Below are positions 18,163 to 26,228 of a stretch of 64,000 nucleotides of DNA, piece after piece. The translations under genes were made by a program, and so were the position numbers. The first letter of the stretch is position 1. Each line of letters begins with the position of its first letter. The DNA lies in contig CAVVTR010000007.1 in assembly GCA_963751245.1 (NCBI GenBank), forward strand, positions 186,001 to 250,000, in the 5' to 3' direction. The notes beneath the pieces are model-generated. The model was given only the letters and a program-made list of their open reading frames with translations. It was not told the DNA's origin and did no database searches. The DNA comes from CAVVTR01 sp963751245 (GTDB lineage Bacteria; Acidobacteriota; Thermoanaerobaculia; Thermoanaerobaculales; Thermoanaerobaculaceae).

Positions 18163-19554
18163 GTGACGAATGCCTTCGTCGCCGCCGCCCGCCAGGCCCT
18201 CGAGAGCGACGCCCCGCGTCCCGTGTACCTGCGCCTCGCCGAGGCCCTCTCCGCGGAGGTCGAGGCCTCCAGCGGCGCGGGCGTGCCCTCCGCGCGGCGC
18301 CTGGCCGCCGAGGCGGGCATCAACCGCGCCACCGTGACGGCCGCCTACCGCGAGCTGGCCCGCCGCGGCCTCATCGAGCTGCGCCCGGGGAGGCCCCGCC
18401 GCCATCCGGCGCGGCCCCGCTCGGCCGCCGTGGTGGGAGGCGAGCCGCCGCGAGGCGCCCTGGACCTGGCCCGCTACGCCCCCGACCGCGAGCTGCTCCC
18501 GGGCGGGCCCGTGTTCCGCTGGCTGGGCCTTGGCGAGGGGGAGGGCGAGCAGGTGGCCCAGTACGGCGACGCCGCCGGCTACCCGCCGTTGCGGCGCCTG
18601 CTGCGCCAGCGCCTCGCCGCCGCCGGCGTGCGCGCCGGCGAGGACGGGCTCATCCTCACCAGCGGCGTCCAGCACGCGCTGGACCTGCTCCTGCGGGCGC
18701 TGACGCGACCCGGGGACCGCGTCCTCGTCGAGGACCCCTCCTACCCCGGGCTGCCGCCCCTGCTCGCCATGCACCGCCTGCAACCGGCGGGGCTTCCGGT
18801 GCACCTCGACGGCGTGCACCCCGCCGAGGTGTCCGGGGTGCTCGGGGGGGCGCGGGCGAGGGTCGCCATCCTCACCCCCACGCTGCACAACCCCTCGGGG
18901 CTCGTGCTCCCGGAGGCTCGGCGCCGCGAGCTGCTGGAGATCCTGGCCGCGGCGGGTACCACCGTGGTGGAGGAGTTCTTCGATCCGGGACTGGTCGCCG
19001 GCGGCGACGTGCCGCCACCCCTGGCGGCGCTGGACCCGCGGGTGGTCCTGGTGGGCTCCTTCTCGAAGGCGCTCTTCCCCGGCCTGCGGGTGGGCTGGAT
19101 GACGGGGCCGCGGGAGGTGGTCGACCGGGCGCTGGCCGTCAAGCAGGCCACCGACCTCTCGGGCAGCGCCTTCCTCGAGGCGGCGGCCTGGAACCTGTGC
19201 CGGCGGGGAATCCTGGACGAGCAGCTGGCGCGGCTGCGGCGCGCGGCCACGGAGCGGGCGGCCACTGTGGAGGCGTCCCTCGCCGCCGCCCCCGCCGGCG
19301 TCGCCTGGACGCATCCCCGGGGTGGGTTCTCCCTGCTGGTGCGTCTCCCCGATGGGATGAGCGCCACGCGGGTGGCGGCGCGGGCCGCGGCGCAGAACGT
19401 GTGGGTGCTCCCGGGGCCGGCCATGTCGGTGACCGGGAGGGACGACGTGATCCGAGTGGCCTACGCCGCGGTGGCCGGAGAGCCGCTGCGGCGGGGCATG
19501 GACAGCTTCCTGGCGGCGCTTTCCGCCAGGGACGGCAGCATGCCGCTGGTCTGA
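18163..19554 (+). CDS. MocR/PdxR-type GntR regulator with aminotransferase domain
   Basis: A 463-residue fusion combines an N-terminal GntR winged helix (about 1-80; PSARRLAAEAGINRATVTAAY) with a fold-type I PLP-binding aminotransferase domain (about 95-455). The PLP lysine is kept in SFSKALFPGLRVGW, and the LTPTLHNPSG motif is present. Regulators of this architecture sense PLP; PdxR members control pdxST. The gene is 29 bp upstream of pdxS on the same strand, which strongly supports a PdxR role. The GTG at 18163 lacks a Shine-Dalgarno and lies a few bases after a -10-like element, so the mRNA may be leaderless. Confidence 0.88.
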   Translation: MTNAFVAAARQALESDAPRPVYLRLAEALSAEVEASSGAGVPSARRLAAEAGINRATVTAAYRELARRGLIELRPGRPRRHPARPRSAAVVGGEPPRGALDLARYAPDRELLPGGPVFRWLGLGEGEGEQVAQYGDAAGYPPLRRLLRQRLAAAGVRAGEDGLILTSGVQHALDLLLRALTRPGDRVLVEDPSYPGLPPLLAMHRLQPAGLPVHLDGVHPAEVSGVLGGARARVAILTPTLHNPSGLVLPEARRRELLEILAAAGTTVVEEFFDPGLVAGGDVPPPLAALDPRVVLVGSFSKALFPGLRVGWMTGPREVVDRALAVKQATDLSGSAFLEAAAWNLCRRGILDEQLARLRRAATERAATVEASLAAAPAGVAWTHPRGGFSLLVRLPDGMSATRVAARAAAQNVWVLPGPAMSVTGRDDVIRVAYAAVAGEPLRRGMDSFLAALSARDGSMPLV

Positions 19555-19583
19555 CGAGCGGACCGGGGGCAGGGAGGACAGGG

Positions 19584-20471
19584 ATGAACTTCGAGACACC
19601 CGAGTTTCGGGTCAAGGTCGGCCTCGCCGAGATGCTCAAGGGCGGGGTCATCATGGACGTCACCACCGCCGATCAGGCAAAGATCGCCGAGGACGCCGGC
19701 GCCTCGGCCGTCATGGCTCTGGAGCGGGTGCCTTCGGACATCCGCGCCGAGGGCGGCGTCGCCCGCATGGCGATGATCGACAAGATCGAGGAGATCATGA
19801 AGTCGGTGTCGATCCCCGTGATGGCCAAGTGCCGCATCGGACACATGGCGGAGGCGCGGGTCCTCGAGGCGCTCGGGGTGGACTTCATCGACGAGTCCGA
19901 GGTGCTCACCCCGGCCGACGAGGAGAACCACGTCTGGAAGCAGGACTTCAAGGTTCCGTTCGTGTGCGGCTGTCGCAACCTGGGCGAGGCGCTCCGCCGC
20001 ATCGCCGAGGGCGCCGCCATGATGCGCACCAAGGGCGAGGCCGGCTCCGGCAACATCGTCGAGGCCGTCCGCCACCTGCGGGCCGTGCGCAGCGAGATGC
20101 GCCGTCTCGCCACCCTGGACAACGAGGAGCTGGTGGCGGTCTCCAAGGAGCTGCGGGCACCCATGGACCTGATCCGCTGGGTGGCCGACAAGGGCGCCCT
20201 CCCGGTGCCCAACTTCGCGGCGGGCGGCGTCGCCACCCCGGCGGACGCGGCGCTGTGCATGATGCTGGGCGCAGAGGCGGTGTTCGTGGGCTCCGGCATC
20301 TTCAAGTCCGACGACCCCGCGGTCCGGGCCAAGGCCATCGTCAAGGCTGTCACCCACTGGCAGGAGCCCGAGGTGGTCCTGGAGGTCTCCCGCGGCCTGG
20401 AGGCCGGCATGAGGGGCCTGGACGTGGCCAAGCTGGCGCCGGAGGAGATGCTCTCGCGCCGGGGGTGGTAG
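19584..20471 (+). CDS. pdxS: Pyridoxal 5'-phosphate synthase subunit PdxS
   Basis: This 295-residue lyase subunit makes PLP from ribose 5-phosphate, glyceraldehyde 3-phosphate and ammonia. The family is recognisable throughout: VGLAEMLKGGVIMDV, the catalytic lysine in VMAKCRIGH, MMRTKGEAGSGNI, and NFAAGGVATPADAA for phosphate binding. The ATG at 19584 follows GGGAGG. It partners with PdxT, whose gene abuts directly. Confidence 0.97.
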   Translation: MNFETPEFRVKVGLAEMLKGGVIMDVTTADQAKIAEDAGASAVMALERVPSDIRAEGGVARMAMIDKIEEIMKSVSIPVMAKCRIGHMAEARVLEALGVDFIDESEVLTPADEENHVWKQDFKVPFVCGCRNLGEALRRIAEGAAMMRTKGEAGSGNIVEAVRHLRAVRSEMRRLATLDNEELVAVSKELRAPMDLIRWVADKGALPVPNFAAGGVATPADAALCMMLGAEAVFVGSGIFKSDDPAVRAKAIVKAVTHWQEPEVVLEVSRGLEAGMRGLDVAKLAPEEMLSRRGW

Positions 20472-21149
20472 GTGGCGCGTCACGCCGAGGCCTTCGCCGC
20501 CCCCACCGACCGGGACGCGGCCCCGCCCGCCCCGCGGCCCCAGCCGGCCGCGGTGGCGGCGCCCCGCCCCCGGGTGGGGGTGCTGGCCCTGCAGGGTGAC
20601 TTCGCGGCCCACAGCCGGGCCCTCGCCGCCCACGGCGCCGAGCCCGTCCCAGTCCGCTGCGCCGCGGACCTGGACGGTGTCGCCGCCGTCGTCCTCCCCG
20701 GCGGCGAGTCCACCACCATGCTCAAGCTCATGGAGGGGGACACCCTCGGCGAGCGGCTGGTCGCGCTGCTGCGGGCCGGTCTGCCGGCCCTCGCCACCTG
20801 CGCCGGAGTCATCCTCCTCGCGCGGGAGGTGCGGCGCCCCGCCCAGCGCTCCCTGGGCGTGCTCGACGTGGTGGTGGAGCGCAACGCCTACGGTCGCCAG
20901 CTGGACTCCGCGGTGGTCATTCTGGAAGGCGACGAGGCGGTCCTCGGCCAGGCGGCGCTGGAGGGCGTGTTCATCCGGGCCCCGCGCATCGTGGCCGTGG
21001 GCGCGGGGGTCGAGATTCTCGCCCGCCGCGACGGCGACCCGGTGCTGGTGCGCCAAGGGGCCGTCCTGGCCGCCACCTTCCACCCGGAGCTGTCGGCGGA
21101 CACGCCGGTCCTTCCCCTCTTCGTACGCGGACTCGGAGGTGCACGGTGA
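20472..21149 (+). CDS. pdxT: Pyridoxal 5'-phosphate synthase glutaminase subunit PdxT
   Basis: This glutamine amidotransferase (225 residues) feeds ammonia to PdxS. VGVLALQGDFAAH, LPGGESTTM, the nucleophile in LATCAGVILLA and the His-Glu pair in ATFHPELS are all present. The GTG start immediately follows the pdxS stop. An Ala/Pro-rich extension of about 33 residues precedes the normal family start; a shorter protein beginning near VGVLALQ is possible, but no better start codon was noticed. Confidence 0.93.
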   Translation: MARHAEAFAAPTDRDAAPPAPRPQPAAVAAPRPRVGVLALQGDFAAHSRALAAHGAEPVPVRCAADLDGVAAVVLPGGESTTMLKLMEGDTLGERLVALLRAGLPALATCAGVILLAREVRRPAQRSLGVLDVVVERNAYGRQLDSAVVILEGDEAVLGQAALEGVFIRAPRIVAVGAGVEILARRDGDPVLVRQGAVLAATFHPELSADTPVLPLFVRGLGGAR

Positions 21150-21913
21150 GCGGTAGCGGACCCCTGTCGGTGCACGCGGTTGATCGCGTCCGCCGCGTCG
21201 TCCTGGACCACGCGGCCAACGCTCTGGACGAGGCGCTGCTGGCGGCGCTCGACGGCGTCCTCGCAGGCCTCGAGGCCGAGGGCGCCCCGGCGCTGGTCCT
21301 GGCCAGCGCCCACCCGGGCGTGTTCTGTCCCGGTCTCGACCTCAAGCGGCTGGACGGCGAGCCCCGCGACGTGGTGCGCCGGGTGATGGAGACGTTCAGC
21401 GGCGTGCTCCGTCGCCTGGCCACCTACCCTGGACCCACGGTCGCGGCGGTCGCCGGCCACGCCATCGCCGGCGGCTGCCTCCTTGCCGCCGCCTGCGACC
21501 GGCGCGTCATGGCCCGTTCCGGCGCCCGCATCGGGCTGGCCGAGATCAACCTGGGAATCCCCGTTCCCGCCGGGGCGGTGGCCATGCTGGGCCGCCTCTA
21601 TCCCACCCGCACCGTGGAGCAGATGGTCCTCGAGGGGGACGGCTTCGGGGGCGAGCGAGCGCTGGAGCTGGGGTTCGTGGAGAAGCTCGCCGACGCGGCG
21701 CAGGTTCTCGAGGAGAGCTGCCGTCTCGCCGCCCACCTGGCCTCGCGCCCCCCCGGCGCCTTCGCCACCGCCAAGCGCTTCCTGCGCTCCGGCCTCGGCG
21801 AGGAGATGGCGGCGCAGGACGCGGCGCACCTGGACCGGTTCCTGGACCACTGGTTCGAACCGGACACCCAGGACCGCATGGGTGTCCAGGTGCGCAGCCT
21901 GGTCCACCGCTGA
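21146..21913 (+). CDS. Crotonase-family protein, enoyl-CoA isomerase-like
   Basis: This 255-residue member of the enoyl-CoA hydratase/isomerase superfamily starts at GTG 21146, which overlaps the pdxT stop. The oxyanion-hole region (GHAIAGGCLLAAACD) and the catalytic glutamate in GLAEINLG are present. The position that holds the first catalytic Glu of true hydratases (GGCEL) is Leu (GGCLL). This is the pattern of delta3-delta2-enoyl-CoA isomerases, which use one glutamate. The substrate is unknown, and why it follows pdxST is unclear. Confidence 0.82.
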   Translation: MSGSGPLSVHAVDRVRRVVLDHAANALDEALLAALDGVLAGLEAEGAPALVLASAHPGVFCPGLDLKRLDGEPRDVVRRVMETFSGVLRRLATYPGPTVAAVAGHAIAGGCLLAAACDRRVMARSGARIGLAEINLGIPVPAGAVAMLGRLYPTRTVEQMVLEGDGFGGERALELGFVEKLADAAQVLEESCRLAAHLASRPPGAFATAKRFLRSGLGEEMAAQDAAHLDRFLDHWFEPDTQDRMGVQVRSLVHR

Positions 21914-21934
21914 CGGCGCGCCGGCGGGCCGTCA
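21911..21934. terminator. Hairpin between convergent genes, formed by both stop codons
   Basis: TGACGGC (21911-21917) and GCCGTCA (21928-21934) form a 7-bp stem around a 10-nt GC-rich loop. The two arms contain the stop codons of the crotonase (plus) and the MBL hydrolase (minus). No T-run follows on either side, so termination efficiency is uncertain. Confidence 0.4.
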
Positions 21935-22696
21935 GAACCGGTACGTCTCGCCCTGCCGGAGCTCCTCGACGGGGTGGGGCAGCCGCGTGGCGTCGAGCTC
22001 GGCCCGCAGCTCGTCGAGGCAGCTCGGCTTGAAGTGGTACAGGTAGACGGGCACGTCGCGGCGAAGCTTGGCCAGCTCCGCCGCCAGCGAGGTGGGGGTG
22101 AGGTGTTTCGAGACGTCGGCCACCGCCTGCAGCCGGCTGGGGAACGACAGCTCGACGATGACCGCGCGCAGCCTCTCGGTGCGGTTGGCGACCTCCCAGA
22201 TCTCGTCTGTGGGGCCGGTGTCCGAGGTGAAGATCACCACGCCGTCCCCGTCGTCCACCAGGTAGCCGTGGGTGGGCACCACGTGGGACACCGGGACCGG
22301 CGTCAGGGTGAGGTGGTGGACGGCGAAGGGCTCGCGGGGCGTCACCTCCACCAGGCGCAGGGCCGGCAGCAGGTCGTTGGGGATGCGGGTGAAGTCGGGC
22401 CAGGTGTCGTTGTTGAACAGGTGGCGCTTGACCGTGTGGAGCACCTGGGGCGGCAGCAGGATCTCGAGCCCGTCGGAGTCGCCCCCGAAGGTGTTCTCCA
22501 CCAGGAACGGGATCGATGCCGTGTGGTCCAGGTGCGAGTGGGTGAGCACCACGTGGCTGATCCGCCGCTGCTCCTCGATGGAGAGTGCCTGGGTGATGGA
22601 GCCCGCGTCCAGCGCCACCTTGCCGTCGATGAGGAACGACGTCATGCGACAGCCCGGGCTGGAGCCGCCGTAGCTTCCCAGGATGTGCCAGTCCAT
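21932..22696 (-). CDS. MBL-fold metallo-hydrolase (class II cyclic-nucleotide phosphodiesterase / RNase Z-like)
   Basis: This 254-residue metallo-beta-lactamase-fold protein has the zinc motif THSHLDHTASIPF and later ligands in PVSHVVPTHGYL, TSDTGPTDEIW and VELSFPSR. The pattern SYGGSSPGCRMTSFLID...LDAG at the start resembles class II phosphodiesterases. The ATG at 22696 is preferred to the GTG directly before it. A -10-like TATACT lies 6 bp upstream, so translation may be leaderless. The substrate is not predictable. Confidence 0.8.
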   Translation of the reverse strand: MDWHILGSYGGSSPGCRMTSFLIDGKVALDAGSITQALSIEEQRRISHVVLTHSHLDHTASIPFLVENTFGGDSDGLEILLPPQVLHTVKRHLFNNDTWPDFTRIPNDLLPALRLVEVTPREPFAVHHLTLTPVPVSHVVPTHGYLVDDGDGVVIFTSDTGPTDEIWEVANRTERLRAVIVELSFPSRLQAVADVSKHLTPTSLAAELAKLRRDVPVYLYHFKPSCLDELRAELDATRLPHPVEELRQGETYRF

Positions 22697-22702
22697 CACC
22701 GA

Positions 22703-22731
22703 AGTATAGGCAATTGCGGCCGATATGTCCC
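22703..22731 (-). promoter_or_regulatory. Promoter of the MBL hydrolase, likely leaderless
   Basis: On the minus strand GGGACA (22731-22726), a 17-bp spacer and TATACT (22708-22703) point to a transcript start at or next to the ATG at 22696. On the plus strand TAGAAT (22735-22740) lies 6 bp before the GTG of the lipoate ligase gene, but a convincing -35 is missing there. Both divergent genes therefore appear to start with little or no leader. Confidence 0.5.
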
Positions 22732-22746
22732 GTGTAGAATCCGGCC

Positions 22747-23379
22747 GTGCCCGTGTCGCCCGTCACCCCGTCGCCCCACGCCCTCTCCCTGGCCGGGGTC
22801 GGCCTGCCCCTCGGCACGCCCCCGCGGGTGCGCTGCGAGGAGGCTGCGGAGACCGTGGTGGTGCTCAGCCGCTCCCGGGATCCCCGCCGCGAGGTGGACC
22901 TCGACGCGTGCGCGCGGGACGGCGTGCCCGTCGTGGTGCGTCCCTCCGGCGGCGGCGCCGTGGTGCTCTCCCGCGGCGTCGTCGCCGCCTCTCTGCTGGC
23001 GGCGGCCGTGCCCGGCGAGCGATTCCAGGACTTCTACTTCCGCCGCTACTGCGCCGCCGTGGCCGGCGCCCTCGGGGCGGGTGGCGTGGAGGGCGTCACG
23101 ATGAACGGCGTCTCCGACCTGTGCCTGGGTGGACGCAAGGTGGCGGGGAGCTCCCTGCGCCTGTGGGGGGACAGGGTGCTGTTCCAGGTCTCCGTGCTGG
23201 TCGACCCGGACCTCGGACTCATGGAGCGGTACCTGCGCCACCCCTCCCGGGAGCCGGCCTACCGCCGCGGCCGTCCCCACCGGGAGTTCGTCACCTCCCT
23301 CGCCGCCGAGGGCAGCGCGCTGTGCCCCGCGGACGCCGTCGCCGCCCTCGATACGGCGCTTGTCGCGGTGGCGCGTTGA
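22747..23379 (+). CDS. Lipoate--protein ligase A family protein
   Basis: This 210-residue BPL/LplA-fold protein has VRPSGGGAVVLSRG (the family RRxGGGxV motif) and NGVSDLCLGGRKVAGSSLR, with the adenylate-contacting lysine in GRKVAG. Such enzymes attach lipoate or octanoate to E2 and GcvH proteins. It is short compared with full LplA (about 330) and lacks the accessory C-terminal domain, as in stand-alone LplA-N types. The start is GTG 22747. Confidence 0.82.
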   Translation: MPVSPVTPSPHALSLAGVGLPLGTPPRVRCEEAAETVVVLSRSRDPRREVDLDACARDGVPVVVRPSGGGAVVLSRGVVAASLLAAAVPGERFQDFYFRRYCAAVAGALGAGGVEGVTMNGVSDLCLGGRKVAGSSLRLWGDRVLFQVSVLVDPDLGLMERYLRHPSREPAYRRGRPHREFVTSLAAEGSALCPADAVAALDTALVAVAR

Positions 23380-23456
23380 CTTCCTTGCATCGGGACCGAC
23401 CGACCGTGTACCCTCCGCCATGGCCGGGGCCGCTCGCGGCCGCCCGCCACACGACC

Positions 23457-24839
23457 ATGCTGCGTCGCCTCTCCGTCCTCGTGCTCCTCGCCCTCTCCGT
23501 GGCGCTCCCCGCGGGCGCCGTCACCGTGTCGACCCCGGCCGGCCCCTCCGAGGTCTTCTCCCGCGGCGACCTGGTGGACCTCGTCGAGCTCATCCGCCTC
23601 ACCGGGGCCCAGGTGGGGTTCTCGCCGGCGGCGGGTTCCTACACCGCCCAGCTCGGGGACCACGAGGTGCAGTTCACCCCCGGCGGCAGCCTCGCCGTCA
23701 TCGACGGTGCCCTGGCGCCGCTGCCCGGACCCATCCGCGTCCTCGAGGGCCACGTGGTGGGCAGCCTCACCACCGCCGCCATCGTGCTCACCCCCCTCGG
23801 GTGGACCGCCCGCCCCGGTGCCTCGGGCATCGACCTCGTGCAGGCCACGGTGGCGCGGCAGGTGACCCTCGAGGTCGTGCAGTCGCCGACGGGACCCCTG
23901 GTGGTCCTGCGCGGCCTCGCCGAGGCACCGCGCCTGGACACCGCCCGGGACGTGGTCACCCTCACCTTCCCCGCTCCCGTCTCGCTGGCCCAGCCCGTGC
24001 CCCTCCAGGACGGCCTGGTGGGTGCCGACGGCCAGGGCAACGTGATCCGCCTCCACCTGGCGCCGGGGGTGGCGGTGATGGCCTCCTACCCCTTGAGCGA
24101 CCCGCCCCGGTTCGTCCTCCGCCTTGGCACCCCGGCGGCGGTGAGCCCCCCCACCGAGCGGCACACCGGGCCGTTGGTGGTGCTGGACCCGGGGCACGGT
24201 GGCGAGGACGACGGCGCCCACGGTCCGGACAGCGAGCTCGAGAAGACCATCACCCTGGCCGTCGCCAGGCTCACCGCGGCGCAGCTGCAGGCCCGGGGCA
24301 TCACCACCCGGCTCACCCGCACCGACGACGAGACGCTGCCGCTGACCGAGCGCACCGCCATCGCCAACCGGCTCCACGCGGACCTCTTCCTCTCCATCCA
24401 CGTCAACGCCTCCCAGGCCAGGGGGGCGCGCGGCGCCGAGACCTACTTCATGAGCGCCGACGCCAGCGACGCCCAGGCCGAGCAGGCCGCCACCCGGGAG
24501 AACACCGGATCGGCCTCCGACCCCGTCAACCTGATCCTGTGGGACCTGGCCTACACCGCCAACCTGTCGGCCTCCTCCCGCCTGGCCCTGGACGTCCAGG
24601 ACCGCCTCAACACCCTCCAGGACATCAGGGACCGCGGCGTCAAGCAGGCGCCGTTCGTGGTCCTCACCGGCGCGCTCATGCCGGCCGCCCTGGTCGAGGT
24701 GGGCTTCCTGTCCAACCCTCAGGAGGCGGCGAGGCTCACCTCCCCTGACACTCAGCGGCAGCTCGCCGCCGCGCTGGCCGACGCCATCGTCACCTACCTC
24801 AACACGCCGGCGCCGGCCGGGGTCACCCCCACGCCATGA
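23457..24839 (+). CDS. N-acetylmuramoyl-L-alanine amidase (Amidase_3) with signal peptide
   Basis: This 460-residue secreted peptidoglycan hydrolase begins with a signal peptide (LSVLVLLALSVALPAGA). An AMIN-like beta domain of about 200 residues follows, then the Zn-dependent Amidase_3 domain: VVLDPGHGGEDDGAHG, the E of SELEKTITL, FLSIHVNAS, and the catalytic end ALVEVGFLSNPQEA. It cleaves the amide bond between muramic acid and stem peptide. The stop overlaps the next ATG (ATGA), forming a cell-envelope operon with the GerMN lipoprotein and murI. Confidence 0.92.
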   Translation: MLRRLSVLVLLALSVALPAGAVTVSTPAGPSEVFSRGDLVDLVELIRLTGAQVGFSPAAGSYTAQLGDHEVQFTPGGSLAVIDGALAPLPGPIRVLEGHVVGSLTTAAIVLTPLGWTARPGASGIDLVQATVARQVTLEVVQSPTGPLVVLRGLAEAPRLDTARDVVTLTFPAPVSLAQPVPLQDGLVGADGQGNVIRLHLAPGVAVMASYPLSDPPRFVLRLGTPAAVSPPTERHTGPLVVLDPGHGGEDDGAHGPDSELEKTITLAVARLTAAQLQARGITTRLTRTDDETLPLTERTAIANRLHADLFLSIHVNASQARGARGAETYFMSADASDAQAEQAATRENTGSASDPVNLILWDLAYTANLSASSRLALDVQDRLNTLQDIRDRGVKQAPFVVLTGALMPAALVEVGFLSNPQEAARLTSPDTQRQLAAALADAIVTYLNTPAPAGVTPTP

Positions 24840-25387
24840 GCCTCTCGCCGCGCCGCCTGGCGGTCGCGCTCCTCGCGGCCGCGGTGCTGGTGGCGCTGGC
24901 GCCCGGCTGCCGCCGGGCCGGCCAGGTCCCCGAGGGCACCGCCCAGCCCACCCCGGCGCCCACCCCGGTGCCGCAGAAGGTCGTGCTCTTCTTCCCCGGA
25001 GACGACACCCTCCTCCATCGGGAGGTCCGCCAGCTGCCGGTGCTGCCCGCCGCCCTGCCGTCCCGGGCGAGGCTGGTGGTGGAGGAGCTCATGAGGGGCT
25101 CGCAGCAGGGGCTGGCCCCGGTGTTCCCCTGGGCCGCGACCCTGGACGGCGTGTTCGTCGACGGGCGGGGCGCCGCCTACCTGGACTTCTCCTCGCCGCC
25201 GCCGGGCGCCGTGGAGGGCACGACCACCGAGATGGCGCTGGTCTACGGCGTCGTCTCCACCGTGGTCGCCAACTGCCCCGGCATCGCCAGGGTGCAGCTG
25301 CTGTTCGACGGCAAGCAGGTCGACACCCTCGGCCACCTGGACCTGTCGCGGCCGCTGGCGGCGCGCACGGAGCTGGTCGCGCCGTGA
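24836..25387 (+). CDS. GerMN-domain lipoprotein
   Basis: This 183-residue protein has an N-terminal hydrophobic signal ending LVALAPGC, a slightly unusual lipobox (Pro at -2), and then a Pro/Thr linker. A single GerMN domain from about residue 50 to the end (VVLFFPGDD..., LVVEELMRGS, YLDFSSP, VYGVVSTVVAN) is like those of sporulation GerM and envelope lipoproteins. Its position between an amidase and glutamate racemase suggests a cell-wall role. The domain function is not established. Confidence 0.8.
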   Translation: MSLSPRRLAVALLAAAVLVALAPGCRRAGQVPEGTAQPTPAPTPVPQKVVLFFPGDDTLLHREVRQLPVLPAALPSRARLVVEELMRGSQQGLAPVFPWAATLDGVFVDGRGAAYLDFSSPPPGAVEGTTTEMALVYGVVSTVVANCPGIARVQLLFDGKQVDTLGHLDLSRPLAARTELVAP

Positions 25388-26181
25388 CCGACCGGCGGCC
25401 CATCGGCATCTTCGACTCCGGCATCGGCGGCCTCACCGTGCTCGCCGCCCTGCGCGACCGCATGCCGGACGAGCGCTTCGTCTACCTGGGCGACACCGCC
25501 CGGCTGCCCTACGGCACGAAGTCCTCGGAGACCGTGGTGCGCTACGCCCTGCGCGCCGCTCGCTTCCTCGCCCGCCACGACGTCAAGCTGCTGGTGGTGG
25601 CGTGCAACACCGCCTCGGCCACGGCGCTCCCCGTCCTCGCCGAGGCCATGCCCGTGCCGGTGGTGGGCGTCGTGGAGCCCGGCGCCCGCGCCGCCTGCGC
25701 CGCCACGGACGGCCACGTGGGCGTCATCGGCACCGAGTCCACCGTGGCGTCCGGCGCCTACCCCCGCGCCCTCCACGACCTGCGCCCCGAGCTCGACGTG
25801 ATCTCGCTGGCCTGCCCGCTCTTCGTGCCCCTCGCCGAGGAGGGGTGGCTCGACCACCCGGTGACCCGGGAGGTCGCCCGCGTCTACCTGGAGCCGCTCC
25901 ACGAGACGCCCGTGGACACCCTCATCCTCGGCTGCACCCACTACCCGCTGCTACGGCCCTCGATCGCCGCCGTCATGGGCTCCGGCGTGCGGCTCGTGGA
26001 CTCGGCGAGCAGCGTCGCGGCGGAGGTCGGCCGGCAGGTTTCCGCCAACGGCCTCGCCGGCGACGGCGCGGGCGGCATCCGCATCCTGGTCACCGACGGC
26101 GCCGCCCGCTTCTCCCGCCTGGCCGGGCTCATCCTCGGCGGCCACTCCGGCCCCCTGGAGCTCGTCGACCTGCCCGAGTGA
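25384..26181 (+). CDS. murI: Glutamate racemase
   Basis: This 265-residue cofactor-independent racemase makes D-glutamate for peptidoglycan. IGIFDSGIGGLTV starts the fold; the two catalytic cysteines are in VVACNTAS and LGCTHYPLL. The start GTG overlaps the GerMN stop (GTGA). Length is normal. Confidence 0.95.
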   Translation: MTDRRPIGIFDSGIGGLTVLAALRDRMPDERFVYLGDTARLPYGTKSSETVVRYALRAARFLARHDVKLLVVACNTASATALPVLAEAMPVPVVGVVEPGARAACAATDGHVGVIGTESTVASGAYPRALHDLRPELDVISLACPLFVPLAEEGWLDHPVTREVARVYLEPLHETPVDTLILGCTHYPLLRPSIAAVMGSGVRLVDSASSVAAEVGRQVSANGLAGDGAGGIRILVTDGAARFSRLAGLILGGHSGPLELVDLPE

Positions 26182-26228
26182 CCGGCGGCGGGGCCCGGGC
26201 TCTGCTAAGGTGACGCGGCGGAGGTTTC

